This document shows, piece after piece, positions 54,418-62,924 of a stretch of 64,000 nt of DNA; within the stretch, counting starts at the first letter, position 1, and every line of letters starts with the position of its first letter. Below the pieces are notes generated by a model. The model did not search any database. It worked only from the letters and a program-made list of their open reading frames with translations, and was not told the origin of the DNA. The stretch lies in the NCBI RefSeq assembly GCF_002531935.1, contig NZ_NWSV01000020.1:1-64000 (forward strand), in the 5' to 3' direction. This stretch comes from Rhizobium chutanense. Lineage in GTDB: Bacteria; Pseudomonadota; Alphaproteobacteria; Rhizobiales; Rhizobiaceae. The position numbers and the translations under genes were made by a program.

Positions 54418-56142
54418 TTACTTCGACTGCCAGCTCTTGACGAGTTCGTCGTAGTTGACGGTGACCGGCTTTTCCTTTTCGTTCTCGATCTTCAGCTGCG
54501 GCGCAAGGTTGCCCTTCTTCACCGCATCGGCGTTCCAATAAGCGAGGTCGTGCTCTTCGGCCAGTTTCGGGCCGATATCACCCTGGACGCCCGATTTCTC
54601 GATGCGGCCCATGACCTTCTCCTGCTCGCCGCAAAGAGAATCCATGGCTTCCTGCGGCGTCTTGGCGCCGGCAGCGGCGTCACCGATAGCCTGCCACCAA
54701 AGCTGAGCCAGCTTCGGATAGTCGGGAACGTTGGTGCCGGTCGGCGACCACTGAACGCGGGCCGGCGAACGATAGAACTCGATCAGACCACCGAGCTTCG
54801 GAGCACGTTCCGTAAAGCTCTTGTCGCGAATGGTGGATTCGCGGATGAAGGTGAGACCGAGCTGGCTCTTCTTCACGTCGACCGTCTTGGAGGTCACGAA
54901 CTGTGCATAGAGCCAGGCAGCTTTCGCACGGTCCGTCGGGGTCGATTTCATCAGCGTCCACGAGCCGACGTCCTGATAACCGAGCTTCATGCCGTCTTTC
55001 CAGTAAACGCCATGCGGGCTCGGCGCCATACGCCATTTCGGCGTGCCGTCCTCGTTCATCACAGGCAGGCCAGGCTTGACCATGTCTGCGGTAAACGCGG
55101 TGTACCAGAAGATCTGCTGCGCGACGTTACCCTGTGCCGGAACCGGGCCGGATTCCGAGAAGGTCATGCCCTGAGCTTCCGGCGGCGCGTAAGCCTTCAA
55201 CCAATCGAGGTACTTCTGGATCGAGTAAACCGATGCCGGGCCGTTGGTATCGCCGCCGCGCGCGACGCACGAACCGACCGGACGCGACTTCTCGTCGACC
55301 TTGATGCCCCATTCGTCGACCGGAAGACCGTTCGGCAGGCCCTTGTCGCCGTTGCCGGCCATCGACAGCCAGGCGTCGGTGAAGCGCCAGCCGAGCGACG
55401 GGTCCTTCTTGCCGTAGTCCATATGGCCAAAGACCTTCTTGCCGTTGACGTCACGGCCGGTGAAGAATTCGGCAATGTCCTCATAGGCCGACCAGTTGAC
55501 CGGAACGCCGAGATCGTAGCCGTATTTCGCCTTGAAATCGGCCTTGTTCTTCTCGTCGTTGAACCAGTCGTAGCGGAACCAGTAGAGGTTGGCGAACTGC
55601 TGGTCGGGAAGCTGGTAGAGCTTCTTGTCCGGCGCCGTCGTGAACTTGGTGCCGATGAAGTCGTCGATATCAAGGCCGGGGTTGGTAACGTCCTTGCCTT
55701 CGCCGGCCATCCAGTCGGTCAGGTTGCGCACCTGCTGATAGCGCCAATGGGTACCGATCAAGTCGGAGTCGTTGACCCAGCCGTCGTACAGGTTCTGCCC
55801 GGTCTGCATCTGTGTCTGGATCTTTTCGACAACGTCACCTTCCTGAATGACGTCGTGCGTGACCTTGATGCCGGTGATCGCCGTGAAGGCCGGAGCCAGA
55901 ACCTCGGACTCATACTTGTGCGTGGTCAAGGTTTCCGAAACAACCTTGATCTCCATACCGTTGAAAGGCTTCGCCGCATCGACGAACCACTGCATTTCCT
56001 TTTCCTGGTCGGCGCGAGAGAGCGTCGACATGTCGCCGATCTCTTTGTCCAGGAAAGTCTTCGCCTCGTCCATGCCGGCATAGGCCGACCCGGTCATGGC
56101 CAGCAGTACCGCTGCTGTCGTCGTCAATAAATGCCTTCGCAT
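54418..56142 (-). CDS. glpV: Glycerol ABC transporter substrate-binding protein
   Basis: A 574-residue periplasmic protein with a signal peptide (MRRHLLTTTAAVLLAMTGSA, cut near AYAGMD). The body follows SBP_bac_1: 'IKVVSETLTTHKYESEVLAP', 'NLYDGWVNDSDLIG', a long ligand lobe and 'SPHGVYWKDGMKLGYQDVGS'. At about 550 mature residues it is larger than maltose-binding proteins, as known for rhizobial GlpV. It delivers glycerol to GlpPQ. It lies 82 bases after glpU and is the seventh gene of the operon. Confidence 0.9.
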   Translation of the reverse strand: MRRHLLTTTAAVLLAMTGSAYAGMDEAKTFLDKEIGDMSTLSRADQEKEMQWFVDAAKPFNGMEIKVVSETLTTHKYESEVLAPAFTAITGIKVTHDVIQEGDVVEKIQTQMQTGQNLYDGWVNDSDLIGTHWRYQQVRNLTDWMAGEGKDVTNPGLDIDDFIGTKFTTAPDKKLYQLPDQQFANLYWFRYDWFNDEKNKADFKAKYGYDLGVPVNWSAYEDIAEFFTGRDVNGKKVFGHMDYGKKDPSLGWRFTDAWLSMAGNGDKGLPNGLPVDEWGIKVDEKSRPVGSCVARGGDTNGPASVYSIQKYLDWLKAYAPPEAQGMTFSESGPVPAQGNVAQQIFWYTAFTADMVKPGLPVMNEDGTPKWRMAPSPHGVYWKDGMKLGYQDVGSWTLMKSTPTDRAKAAWLYAQFVTSKTVDVKKSQLGLTFIRESTIRDKSFTERAPKLGGLIEFYRSPARVQWSPTGTNVPDYPKLAQLWWQAIGDAAAGAKTPQEAMDSLCGEQEKVMGRIEKSGVQGDIGPKLAEEHDLAYWNADAVKKGNLAPQLKIENEKEKPVTVNYDELVKSWQSK

Positions 56143-56224
56143 GATATCCTCCCAGGGTTTGCGATTGCAGTCTTCACATCTCAGGCGGCCAGAAATACCC
56201 CCGGGCCGTCTGCATCATTTTGCC

Positions 56225-56521
56225 TCACACGTAACGGAATACGCCGACGGCGTAGACAACGGAGAGAGCGAGAGCCCACCAGAGGCTTGATCCCGCGAGA
56301 CCAAGCCAGGCAAGATGGATAAAGGCGCTGCCAAGCAGCGAAAGGAAAAGCCGGTCACCGCGCGTCGTCTCGAAGCGCAGGATTCCGATCCGCGGGTTGC
56401 CGCCCGGCGCGGCATATTCCCAGACACCCATGCCGATCAGCAGCAGTACGATGACGATGAAGAAGGCGGCCGTCGGCCAGGTCCATGCCATCCATGAAAA
56501 ATCGGGAAGCGAAAAGCTCAT
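56225..56521 (-). CDS. glpU: DUF2160 membrane protein of the glycerol transporter locus
   Basis: A 98-residue protein with two or three hydrophobic segments (about 14-36, 55-75 and 78-95) and the conserved 'MAWTWPTAAFFIVIVLLLIG', 'EYAAPGGNPRIGILRFETTR' typical of DUF2160. Its ATG overlaps the glpQ stop (ATGA). Its exact role in the glycerol transporter is not known; the constant position between glpQ and glpV supports an accessory subunit. Confidence 0.85.
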   Translation of the reverse strand: MSFSLPDFSWMAWTWPTAAFFIVIVLLLIGMGVWEYAAPGGNPRIGILRFETTRGDRLFLSLLGSAFIHLAWLGLAGSSLWWALALSVVYAVGVFRYV

Positions 56522-57432
56522 CAAACCCTCCCCAGGGCGAAGCCCTTGGCGATGTAATTGCGCACGAACCAGATCACCAGCGCCCCCGGGATCAGGGTCA
56601 GAACACCCGCGGCGGCGAGCAAGCCCCAATCCATGCCGGATGCAGAGACGGTGCGGGTCATGGTGGCAGCGATCGGCTTCGCGTCGGTCGTCGTCAGCGT
56701 TCGCGCGATCAGCAACTCGACCCAGGAGAACATGAAGCAGAAGAAGCAGGCGACACCGATGCCGCTCGCAATCAGCGGCGTGAAGATCTTCAGGAAAAAC
56801 CGCGGGAACGAGTAGCCGTCGATATAGGCCGTTTCGTCGATTTCCTTCGGCACGCCCGACATGAAGCCTTCAAGGATCCAGACCGCCAGCGGCACGTTGA
56901 AGAGGCAATGCGCCAATGCCACGGCGATATGCGTGTCGATCAGTCCAAAGGCCGAGTAGAGCTGGAAGAACGGCAGGGCAAAGACTGCCGGCGGCGCCAT
57001 CCGGTTCGTCAGCAGCCAGAAGAAAAGATGCTTGTCGCCAAGGAACCGATAGCGGGAGAAGGCATAGGCGGCCGGCAGCGCGACTGCCACCGAGATCACC
57101 ATGTTGATCACCACATAGGTGATCGAATTGATGTAGCCGGAATACCACGCCTTCTCCGTGAAGATCGTCACGTAATTGGCGATCGTCGGGTTATGAGGAT
57201 AAAGCGTCAGAGAATTGACGATTTCCGCGTTGGTCTTGAAGCTCATGTTGACGAGCCAATAGATCGGCAGCAGGAGCACGATGATATAGATCGTCGGAAC
57301 CAGCCACCACCAGCGCGATTCCTCGCCGCGCCGGCGCATCAGACGGCTGACTTCGTCGGAGGAGAGACCGCTTGCGACACTGGTAGCGCCTGAAATCTTT
57401 CGGCTCGCTGTCGTTTCGTTGGAGACGCTCAT
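56521..57432 (-). CDS. glpQ: Glycerol ABC transporter permease
   Basis: A 303-residue inner membrane protein of the MalG type with six helices. The coupling loop is 'EGFMSGVPKEIDETAYIDGYSFPRFF', the EAA motif. The N-terminal 35 residues are a polar cytosolic extension ending RRRGEESRW. The start has a GGAG site and lies one base after the glpP stop. It forms the channel with GlpP. Confidence 0.9.
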   Translation of the reverse strand: MSVSNETTASRKISGATSVASGLSSDEVSRLMRRRGEESRWWWLVPTIYIIVLLLPIYWLVNMSFKTNAEIVNSLTLYPHNPTIANYVTIFTEKAWYSGYINSITYVVINMVISVAVALPAAYAFSRYRFLGDKHLFFWLLTNRMAPPAVFALPFFQLYSAFGLIDTHIAVALAHCLFNVPLAVWILEGFMSGVPKEIDETAYIDGYSFPRFFLKIFTPLIASGIGVACFFCFMFSWVELLIARTLTTTDAKPIAATMTRTVSASGMDWGLLAAAGVLTLIPGALVIWFVRNYIAKGFALGRV

Positions 57433-57433
57433 T

Positions 57434-58300
57434 TCAATTCTCCGCGTCGTGGCTTGTCATGACGGTGTAGAACACCCACGAAAGCAGCAGGATGATGAGG
57501 AAATAGATCAGCGACATGGCGGCAGCCGGACCGAGGTCAAACTGTCCGAGGGCGGTCTTGACCAGATCGATCGACAGGAAGGTGGTCGAATTGCCCGGAC
57601 CGCCGCCGGTGACGACAAAAGGCTCGGTGTAGATCATGAAACTGTCCATGAAACGCAGCAGCACGGCGATCAAAAGAACGCGCTTCATCTTCGGCAGCTG
57701 GATATAGCGGAACACGGCCCAGCGGGACGCGCCGTCGATCTTCGCTGCCTGATAGAAGGCATCCGGAATGGAAACGAGGCCGGCATAGCAGAGCAAGACG
57801 ACCAGGCTCGTCCAGTGCCAGACATCCATGATGATGATCGTCACCCAGGCGTCGAGCGGATCCTGCACATAGTTGTAATCGATGCCGATGGCATTGAGGT
57901 AATAGCCGAACAAACCAATGTCGTTGCGGCCGAACACCTGCCAGATCGTGCCGACAACGTTCCACGGGACGAGCAGCGGCAGCGCCATCAGAACCAGGCA
58001 CACCGGCACGCCGATGCCCGATTTCGGCATGTTGAGCGCAATGAAGATACCGAGCGGGATCTCAAGAGCGAGAATGATCAACGAAAAAATCAGGTTTCGC
58101 TGCAGGGCGGCCCAGAAACGGTCGGAATGCAGGATCTGGGTGAACCAGTCCGTTCCGTTCCAGAAGAACTGGTTGTTTCCGAACGTGTCCTGAACGGAAT
58201 AGTTCACAACCGTCATCAAGGGAATGACGGCGGAGAATGCCACCAGCACGAGGACCGGCAGGACCAGAAACCACGCTTTGTTGTTCCAGGTTTTTTCCAT
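57434..58300 (-). CDS. glpP: Glycerol ABC transporter permease
   Basis: A 288-residue inner membrane protein of the MalF type. The first helix is at about 8-28, followed by a periplasmic loop with 'NNQFFWNGTDWFTQIL' and five more helices. The EAA loop is 'AFYQAAKIDGASRWAVFRYIQLPKM'. The ATG at 58300 has a GGAGG site and lies two bases after glpT. It pairs with GlpQ. Confidence 0.9.
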   Translation of the reverse strand: MEKTWNNKAWFLVLPVLVLVAFSAVIPLMTVVNYSVQDTFGNNQFFWNGTDWFTQILHSDRFWAALQRNLIFSLIILALEIPLGIFIALNMPKSGIGVPVCLVLMALPLLVPWNVVGTIWQVFGRNDIGLFGYYLNAIGIDYNYVQDPLDAWVTIIIMDVWHWTSLVVLLCYAGLVSIPDAFYQAAKIDGASRWAVFRYIQLPKMKRVLLIAVLLRFMDSFMIYTEPFVVTGGGPGNSTTFLSIDLVKTALGQFDLGPAAAMSLIYFLIILLLSWVFYTVMTSHDAEN

Positions 58301-58302
58301 GA

Positions 58303-59373
58303 TCAAGCCTCCGGTCCGGCGCGCCAAGAGTCGGCATAGATGCTGATACCCGATGGCTCGAAGGTCACCCGGGGATCGGCCGGAATGTCCCCGTCCTCAG
58401 GGACGACGATCGCGATCGGCTGGCCGGCAAATTGCGCGCGGACGATCTTCTGCCGGCCGATATCTTCCACCTTGCTGACCGTCACAGGCATGCCCTCGCG
58501 GCCGACCCGGATAAACTCGGGCCGGATTCCCAGCTCTACCTTGGCCGCGGCGGAAGTCTTTGGTGCATAGTCGAGCGTCAGCGCATGCTCGCCGACCCGA
58601 ACCGTGCGGCCGTCCACCTTGGCCGGCATGAAGTTCATGCCCGGCGAACCGATGAAGTAGCCGACGAAAGTATGGCTCGGACGCTCGAAGAGTTCGGCCG
58701 GCGTGCCGATCTGCACGATCTCGCCGTCGTACATCACCACGACCTTGTCGGCGAAGGTCAGCGCCTCCGTCTGGTCATGCGTGACATAGACCATCGTAAA
58801 ACCGAACTGCTTATGCAGCCGCTTCAGCTGCGATCGCAGCACCCATTTCATATGCGGATCGATAACGGTGAGCGGCTCGTCGAAGAGAATCGCGTTCACA
58901 TCCGAGCGCACGAGGCCGCGGCCGAGCGAAATCTTCTGCTTCTGGTCCGCCGTCAAACCGCGCGCGCGACGCTTGGCCCAGTCTGCAAGGTCGATCATCT
59001 CCAATATTTCGCGGACACGACGATCAACATCGGGCTCCGCGACGCCGCGGTTGCGCAAGGGGAAAGCCAGATTGTCATAGACGGTCATCGTGTCGTAGAT
59101 GACCGGAAACTGGAAGACCTGGGCAATATTTCGCTGCTGCGTCGGCAGGTTCGTCACATCCTGCCCGTCGAAAAGAATTCGCCCTTCGGACGGCTGAATA
59201 AGGCCGGAAATGATATTGAGCAGCGAGGTCTTGCCGCAGCCTGAAGGTCCGAGCAGCGCATAGGCGCCGCCATCGTTCCACTCGTGGTGCACTTCCTTGA
59301 GAGCGTAGTCCTTCTCGCTCTTCGGGTTCGGCCCATAGGCATGTCTGATATGATCGAGGGTGATACGTGCCAT
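58303..59373 (-). CDS. glpT: Glycerol ABC transporter ATP-binding protein with altered signature motif
   Basis: A 356-residue MalK-type ATPase. Walker A is GPSGCGKT (42-49), Walker B LFDEP (D165, E166) and the H loop is intact (H199 in VTHDQTEAL). The signature normally reading LSGGQ is LTADQ (140-144). The C-terminal TOBE regulatory domain begins near 240. It forms a heterodimer with GlpS; their motif losses are complementary. The name follows the R. leguminosarum glp locus and is not the E. coli glycerol-3-phosphate antiporter GlpT. Confidence 0.9.
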   Translation of the reverse strand: MARITLDHIRHAYGPNPKSEKDYALKEVHHEWNDGGAYALLGPSGCGKTSLLNIISGLIQPSEGRILFDGQDVTNLPTQQRNIAQVFQFPVIYDTMTVYDNLAFPLRNRGVAEPDVDRRVREILEMIDLADWAKRRARGLTADQKQKISLGRGLVRSDVNAILFDEPLTVIDPHMKWVLRSQLKRLHKQFGFTMVYVTHDQTEALTFADKVVVMYDGEIVQIGTPAELFERPSHTFVGYFIGSPGMNFMPAKVDGRTVRVGEHALTLDYAPKTSAAAKVELGIRPEFIRVGREGMPVTVSKVEDIGRQKIVRAQFAGQPIAIVVPEDGDIPADPRVTFEPSGISIYADSWRAGPEA

Positions 59374-59382
59374 GATCTTCTC

Positions 59383-60459
59383 CTAGCCCCTCTGCCCGGC
59401 GGTAATCGCCCGGCCGTCCGCACCGAACGCCATCAGGTGGCGCGTATCGATGAAAACGGAGAGGTCCGTGTCCGGCTCGATATTGTGGATGCCGTGCGCA
59501 AGCATCACCCAGCGGGTGTCGGCAAATTGCAGATGCACGAAACTTTCCGAGCCGGTGATCTCCGAAATCTGTGTCCGTGCTGTCAGCCGCGCCGAGCTAG
59601 CCGTCTGAGCGGTTGGGGCAAGGTGATGCGGGTGAAACGCGATCGTTGCCGGCCCGTCCGGCACGTTCTGAAGATGCGGCGGCACGGCAAAAATCACCGC
59701 GCCATCGCGCAGGAAATTGCCTGCCGATTTGACCAGATCAATAAAATTCAGCGGCGGGTCGGCAAAGGTTTTCGCCGTCGTCAGATCGAGCGGATTGCGA
59801 TAGACCTCGATCGTCGGACCGAACTGCGTGACCCGGCCTTCGTTGAGCGCGGCCGTATTGCCACCCAGCAACAAGGCTTCGGAGGGTTCTGTCGTGGCAT
59901 AGACGAAGATCGCGCCGGACTGGGCGAAGATGCGCGGCAATTCCTGCCGCAGCTCTTCACGCAGCTTGTAATCGAGATTGGCGAGCGGCTCGTCCATCAG
60001 CACCAGGCTGGCATTCTTGACGAGGGCGCGGGCAAGTGCCGTACGCTGCTGCTGACCGCCGGACAGATTGAGCGGCGTGCGGTCGAGATAGGGCGTGAGC
60101 TTCAGAAGCTCGGCAGCCTTGCGCACCTCGCGGTCTATCGTCGCGGCATCCTTGCCCGAGATGCGCATCGGCGAGGCGATGTTCTCGTAGACGGTCAGCG
60201 CCGGATAGTTGATGAACTGCTGGTAGACCATGGCAACGTTGCGCTTCTGCACCGGCATGCCGGTGACATCGACGCCGTTGAAATGAACGGAGCCGCCTGT
60301 GGGACGGTCGAGCCCGGCCATCAGCCGCATCAGCGATGTTTTGCCAGACAGCGTCGGCCCGAGCAGGACGTTCAGCGTGCCGCGCTCGAGGACCAGATCG
60401 GTCGGATAGATATGATAGTCCGCGCCCACCATCTTGGCGGCGTTTCGCAGTTCCAGCAT
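59383..60459 (-). CDS. glpS: Glycerol ABC transporter ATP-binding protein with altered H loop
   Basis: A 358-residue MalK-type ATPase. Walker A is GPTLSGKT (34-41), the signature LSGGQQQR (132-139) is intact, and Walker B is LMDEP (D156, E157). The H-loop His is replaced: the usual VTHDQ reads ATTEP, with T190 at the His position. The start at 60459 follows a GGGGA site; the open frame continues upstream without support. It is nine bases before glpT and couples ATP use to glycerol uptake. Confidence 0.9.
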   Translation of the reverse strand: MLELRNAAKMVGADYHIYPTDLVLERGTLNVLLGPTLSGKTSLMRLMAGLDRPTGGSVHFNGVDVTGMPVQKRNVAMVYQQFINYPALTVYENIASPMRISGKDAATIDREVRKAAELLKLTPYLDRTPLNLSGGQQQRTALARALVKNASLVLMDEPLANLDYKLREELRQELPRIFAQSGAIFVYATTEPSEALLLGGNTAALNEGRVTQFGPTIEVYRNPLDLTTAKTFADPPLNFIDLVKSAGNFLRDGAVIFAVPPHLQNVPDGPATIAFHPHHLAPTAQTASSARLTARTQISEITGSESFVHLQFADTRWVMLAHGIHNIEPDTDLSVFIDTRHLMAFGADGRAITAGQRG

Positions 60460-60502
60460 TCCGATTCCCCTGCCTCCACGCAGCGGGGACCACACGCCGC
60501 CT

Positions 60503-62017
60503 CTATCCGGCCATCGCCGGTCTGGCAGCCATGTACTCCTCCAGTGACTGAGCCTGCTCCTTGGAAAGGCGCAGACCATCCTTTGTTCTCCTCCACAGCA
60601 CGTCTTCACCGTGCCGGGCCCATTCATGTTCGACGAGATATTTGACTTCTGCCTCGTAGAGATCGCCGCCGAACAGCCGCCCGAGATCGTCGATCCCGCG
60701 GGCATCGCCAAGCAGCACCTCGGCCTTCGTGCCATAGCGGCGCACCAGCCTGCGGGCATGCGGATCCGCCAGGAACGGATAGCGCCGTTTCAGCTTGGCG
60801 ACCTCGGCCTCATAACCCTTGACCGGAAAATCGCCGCCCGGCAGATGGCTCTTTGCTGTCCACGGCGCACCCTTGACGCCGATCGCAGCGCCGATCTTTT
60901 CCAGCGCATGTTCGGAAAGCCGGCGATAAGTGGTGAGCTTACCGCCGAAGACGTTGAGCAGCGGCGCTGCCTCACCTTCACCTTCCAGTTTCAGCACGTA
61001 ATCGCGCGTTGCCTCCTGCGCCTTCGAGGCGCCGTCGTCAAAAAGCGGCCGGACCGCCGAATAGGTCCAGACGATATCCTCGGGCTTCACCGGCTCCTTG
61101 AAATATTCCGACGCCGCATTGCAGAGATAGACGGTCTCCTCCTCGGAGATCCGGACATCCTTGGGATCGGCCTTATAATCGCGGTCGGTGGTCCCGATCA
61201 GGGTGAATTCACCCTCATAGGGGATGGCGAAGATGATGCGGTTGTCGGGATTCTGAAAGAAATAGGCTCTAGGATCGTCGAACTTCTTCCTGACGACGAT
61301 ATGGCTGCCCTGCACGAGGCGCACATGGCGAGCCTCGTTCTGGCCGAAAGCGGCGCGGATGACATGGTCGACCCAGGGGCCGGCGGCATTGACCAGCATG
61401 CGGGCCTGATGACTGTCATTGCGGCCGGTGACCGTGTCGGTCGTCTCGATATGCCACAGGCCATTCTCGCGCCTTGCCGACACCACTTTGGTGCGCGGCA
61501 TGATGGTCGCGCCCTTGTCGGCGGCATCGCGGGCATTCAGCACCACCATGCGGGCGTCGTCGACCCAGCCGTCGGAATATTCGAAAGCTTTGGCAAACAA
61601 CGCCTTCAGCGGTTTGCCGGCCGGATCGCGGCGCATGTCGAGCACCGACGTCGCCGGCAGCAGCTTGCGGCCGCCGAGATGGTCGTAGAGGAAGAGGCCG
61701 AGCCGGATCAGCCAGGCCGGGCGGATGCCGCCCTTGTGATAGGGCAGGACGAAACGCAGCGGCCAGATGATGTGCGGCGCCATGGCCCACAGGATCTCGC
61801 GCTCCATCAGCGATTCACGCACCAGGCGGAACTCGTAATGCTCGAGATAACGCAGGCCGCCATGGATCAGCTTGGTGGCGCCCGACGACGTACCGGAGGC
61901 GAAATCGTTCATCTCTGCCAGAGCCACGGAATAACCGCGCCCAACGGCATCGCGCGCAATGCCGCAGCCGTTGATGCCGCCACCGATGACGAATATGTCG
62001 TAGATCTCCCGGCCCAA
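60503..62017 (-). CDS. glpD: Aerobic glycerol-3-phosphate dehydrogenase
   Basis: A 504-residue FAD enzyme oxidising glycerol 3-phosphate to dihydroxyacetone phosphate at the inner membrane. The N-terminus reads YDIFVIGGGINGCGIARDAV (dinucleotide motif), followed by 'FASGTSSGATKLIHGGLRYLE' and the C-terminal DAO_C domain. No ATG fits; the TTG at 62017 with GGAGGGG five bases upstream gives the length of E. coli GlpD (501). It is the first gene of the leftward operon and has a likely promoter at 62084-62112. Confidence 0.9.
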   Translation of the reverse strand: MGREIYDIFVIGGGINGCGIARDAVGRGYSVALAEMNDFASGTSSGATKLIHGGLRYLEHYEFRLVRESLMEREILWAMAPHIIWPLRFVLPYHKGGIRPAWLIRLGLFLYDHLGGRKLLPATSVLDMRRDPAGKPLKALFAKAFEYSDGWVDDARMVVLNARDAADKGATIMPRTKVVSARRENGLWHIETTDTVTGRNDSHQARMLVNAAGPWVDHVIRAAFGQNEARHVRLVQGSHIVVRKKFDDPRAYFFQNPDNRIIFAIPYEGEFTLIGTTDRDYKADPKDVRISEEETVYLCNAASEYFKEPVKPEDIVWTYSAVRPLFDDGASKAQEATRDYVLKLEGEGEAAPLLNVFGGKLTTYRRLSEHALEKIGAAIGVKGAPWTAKSHLPGGDFPVKGYEAEVAKLKRRYPFLADPHARRLVRRYGTKAEVLLGDARGIDDLGRLFGGDLYEAEVKYLVEHEWARHGEDVLWRRTKDGLRLSKEQAQSLEEYMAARPAMAG

Positions 62018-62083
62018 TATCCCCTCCGAGCCCGCTGCCGATTTCGCATCGCACAAAACCTGCGCAATTGCGAAAGTGCCATC

Positions 62084-62112
62084 AGTTAAAACGAAAGCGA
62101 TACGAATGTCAA
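62084..62112 (-). promoter_or_regulatory. Candidate glpD promoter
   Basis: On the minus strand TTGACA (62112-62107) is separated by 17 bases from TTAACT (62089-62084). The -35 is perfect; the -10 is weak, in line with a regulated promoter. It lies about 70 bases before the glpD start and overlaps two of three repeated heptamers. Confidence 0.5.
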
Positions 62113-62119
62113 ACGAATG
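62091..62119. promoter_or_regulatory. Phased heptamers, candidate GlpR operator at glpD
   Basis: ACGAAAG (62091-62097), ACGAATG (62102-62108) and ACGAATG (62113-62119) recur at exactly 11-base intervals, one helical turn. They cover the glpD -35 and spacer. DeoR-family repressors often bind repeated TTTCG/CGAAA-type sites. A related pair lies before glpR at the same spacing. Confidence 0.6.
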
Positions 62120-62149
62120 TTTTCGCAGGTCCGGCAAGCTCCGAACGGA

Positions 62150-62188
62150 ATGTCAAATATTGACATCGCAACTCGAATACAGAACAAT
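62150..62188 (+). promoter_or_regulatory. Candidate parDE promoter with operator palindrome
   Basis: ATGTCAAATATTGACAT (62150-62166) is a perfect palindrome with seven-base arms around ATA. Its right arm contains TTGACA (62160-62165), followed after 17 bases by AACAAT (62183-62188). ParD-type antitoxins repress their own promoter through such sites. The start codon is 33 bases further on. Confidence 0.55.
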
Positions 62189-62221
62189 TCATCCAGCAAT
62201 CTCGATCAGGAGGGCGCGCTT

Positions 62222-62479
62222 ATGACCAGCAGCCTGCATGTTAGCTTACCCGATGAAATGCGCGCTTTCGTCGATATGCGCGCCAACGGGAAGAGCCAGT
62301 ACGCGACACCGAGCGAATATGTGCGCGCGCTCATTCGCGAAGATATGGCACGCGAAGAAGATCGCCGATATGCCATCCGCTCGCTACTGCGGGCGGAAGA
62401 AGAATTCCGGCGCGGAGAAATGCTCCCCCTTTCTGCGCTGGACGCCGTCGATGCGGAACTGGATGAAGAGCTGCGTTAG
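62222..62479 (+). CDS. parD: ParD-family antitoxin (ribbon-helix-helix)
   Basis: An 85-residue protein. The N-terminus SLHVSLPDEMRAFVDMRANG plus 'YATPSEYVRALIREDMARE' is the ribbon-helix-helix DNA-binding domain of the ParD/CopG group; the C-terminal acidic helix (LLRAEEEFRRGEM...LDAELDEELR region) would wrap the toxin. The start has an AGGAGG site. It overlaps the toxin gene by one base (TAGTG). It neutralises ParE and represses the pair. Confidence 0.85.
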   Translation: MTSSLHVSLPDEMRAFVDMRANGKSQYATPSEYVRALIREDMAREEDRRYAIRSLLRAEEEFRRGEMLPLSALDAVDAELDEELR

Positions 62480-62850
62480 TGGCTCCTCGCGTTCTCATCC
62501 TGCCGACTGCACTCGATAACTATCGTCTGGCAGTCCGCGAAACGGCGCGGAAATGGTCTAGCGAACAGGCAAAGGCATATGGCCGCCTGCTGAGAGCGGG
62601 ATTTGAAGGCATCCCTGAAGCCCATGCTCGCGTGAAGGCAAGGAAAGATGAGCGCGTCGGGAAGTCACTCTTCCGGCTCCACAAGATCGAGCACCATTAT
62701 GCCGTCTACATTGTCGTTGACGATGCAACCTTCGTCATTGCCGCGGTCTTGCACGAGCGAATGGACATTCCCGCACAGCTGCAAACAATCGAACAATTGA
62801 CCGACAGAGAGTACAAGGCGCTGATGGGACATGCCCGGCCGAAGTCCTGA
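62479..62850 (+). CDS. parE: ParE/RelE-family toxin
   Basis: A 123-residue basic protein starting with GTG on the antitoxin stop. It has the RelE/ParE layout: two long helices (DNYRLAVRETARKWSSEQAK, 'YGRLLRAGFEGI'), then the strands 'GKSLFRLHKIEHHYAVYIVV' and 'FVIAAVLHERMD'. ParE toxins poison DNA gyrase; RelE toxins cut mRNA. The C-terminal 'VLHERMD' is closer to ParE. The pair sits between glpR and glpD on the opposite strand. Confidence 0.8.
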   Translation: MAPRVLILPTALDNYRLAVRETARKWSSEQAKAYGRLLRAGFEGIPEAHARVKARKDERVGKSLFRLHKIEHHYAVYIVVDDATFVIAAVLHERMDIPAQLQTIEQLTDREYKALMGHARPKS

Positions 62851-62924
62851 TGCAGGTCGCCCCGGAGTACGCAAAACGAAAGACCTGAAGCGTGGGCCAA
62901 GCGGCTCTGAAAGTCACGACGCGC

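Noticed and set aside
54367..56130. Long plus-strand open frame opposite glpV
   Set aside because: Antisense shadow of a well-supported binding protein; no motif and no ribosome site.
58303..59373. E. coli-type GlpT glycerol-3-phosphate antiporter
   Set aside because: The gene shares only the name used in the rhizobial locus; the protein is an ABC ATPase with Walker motifs.
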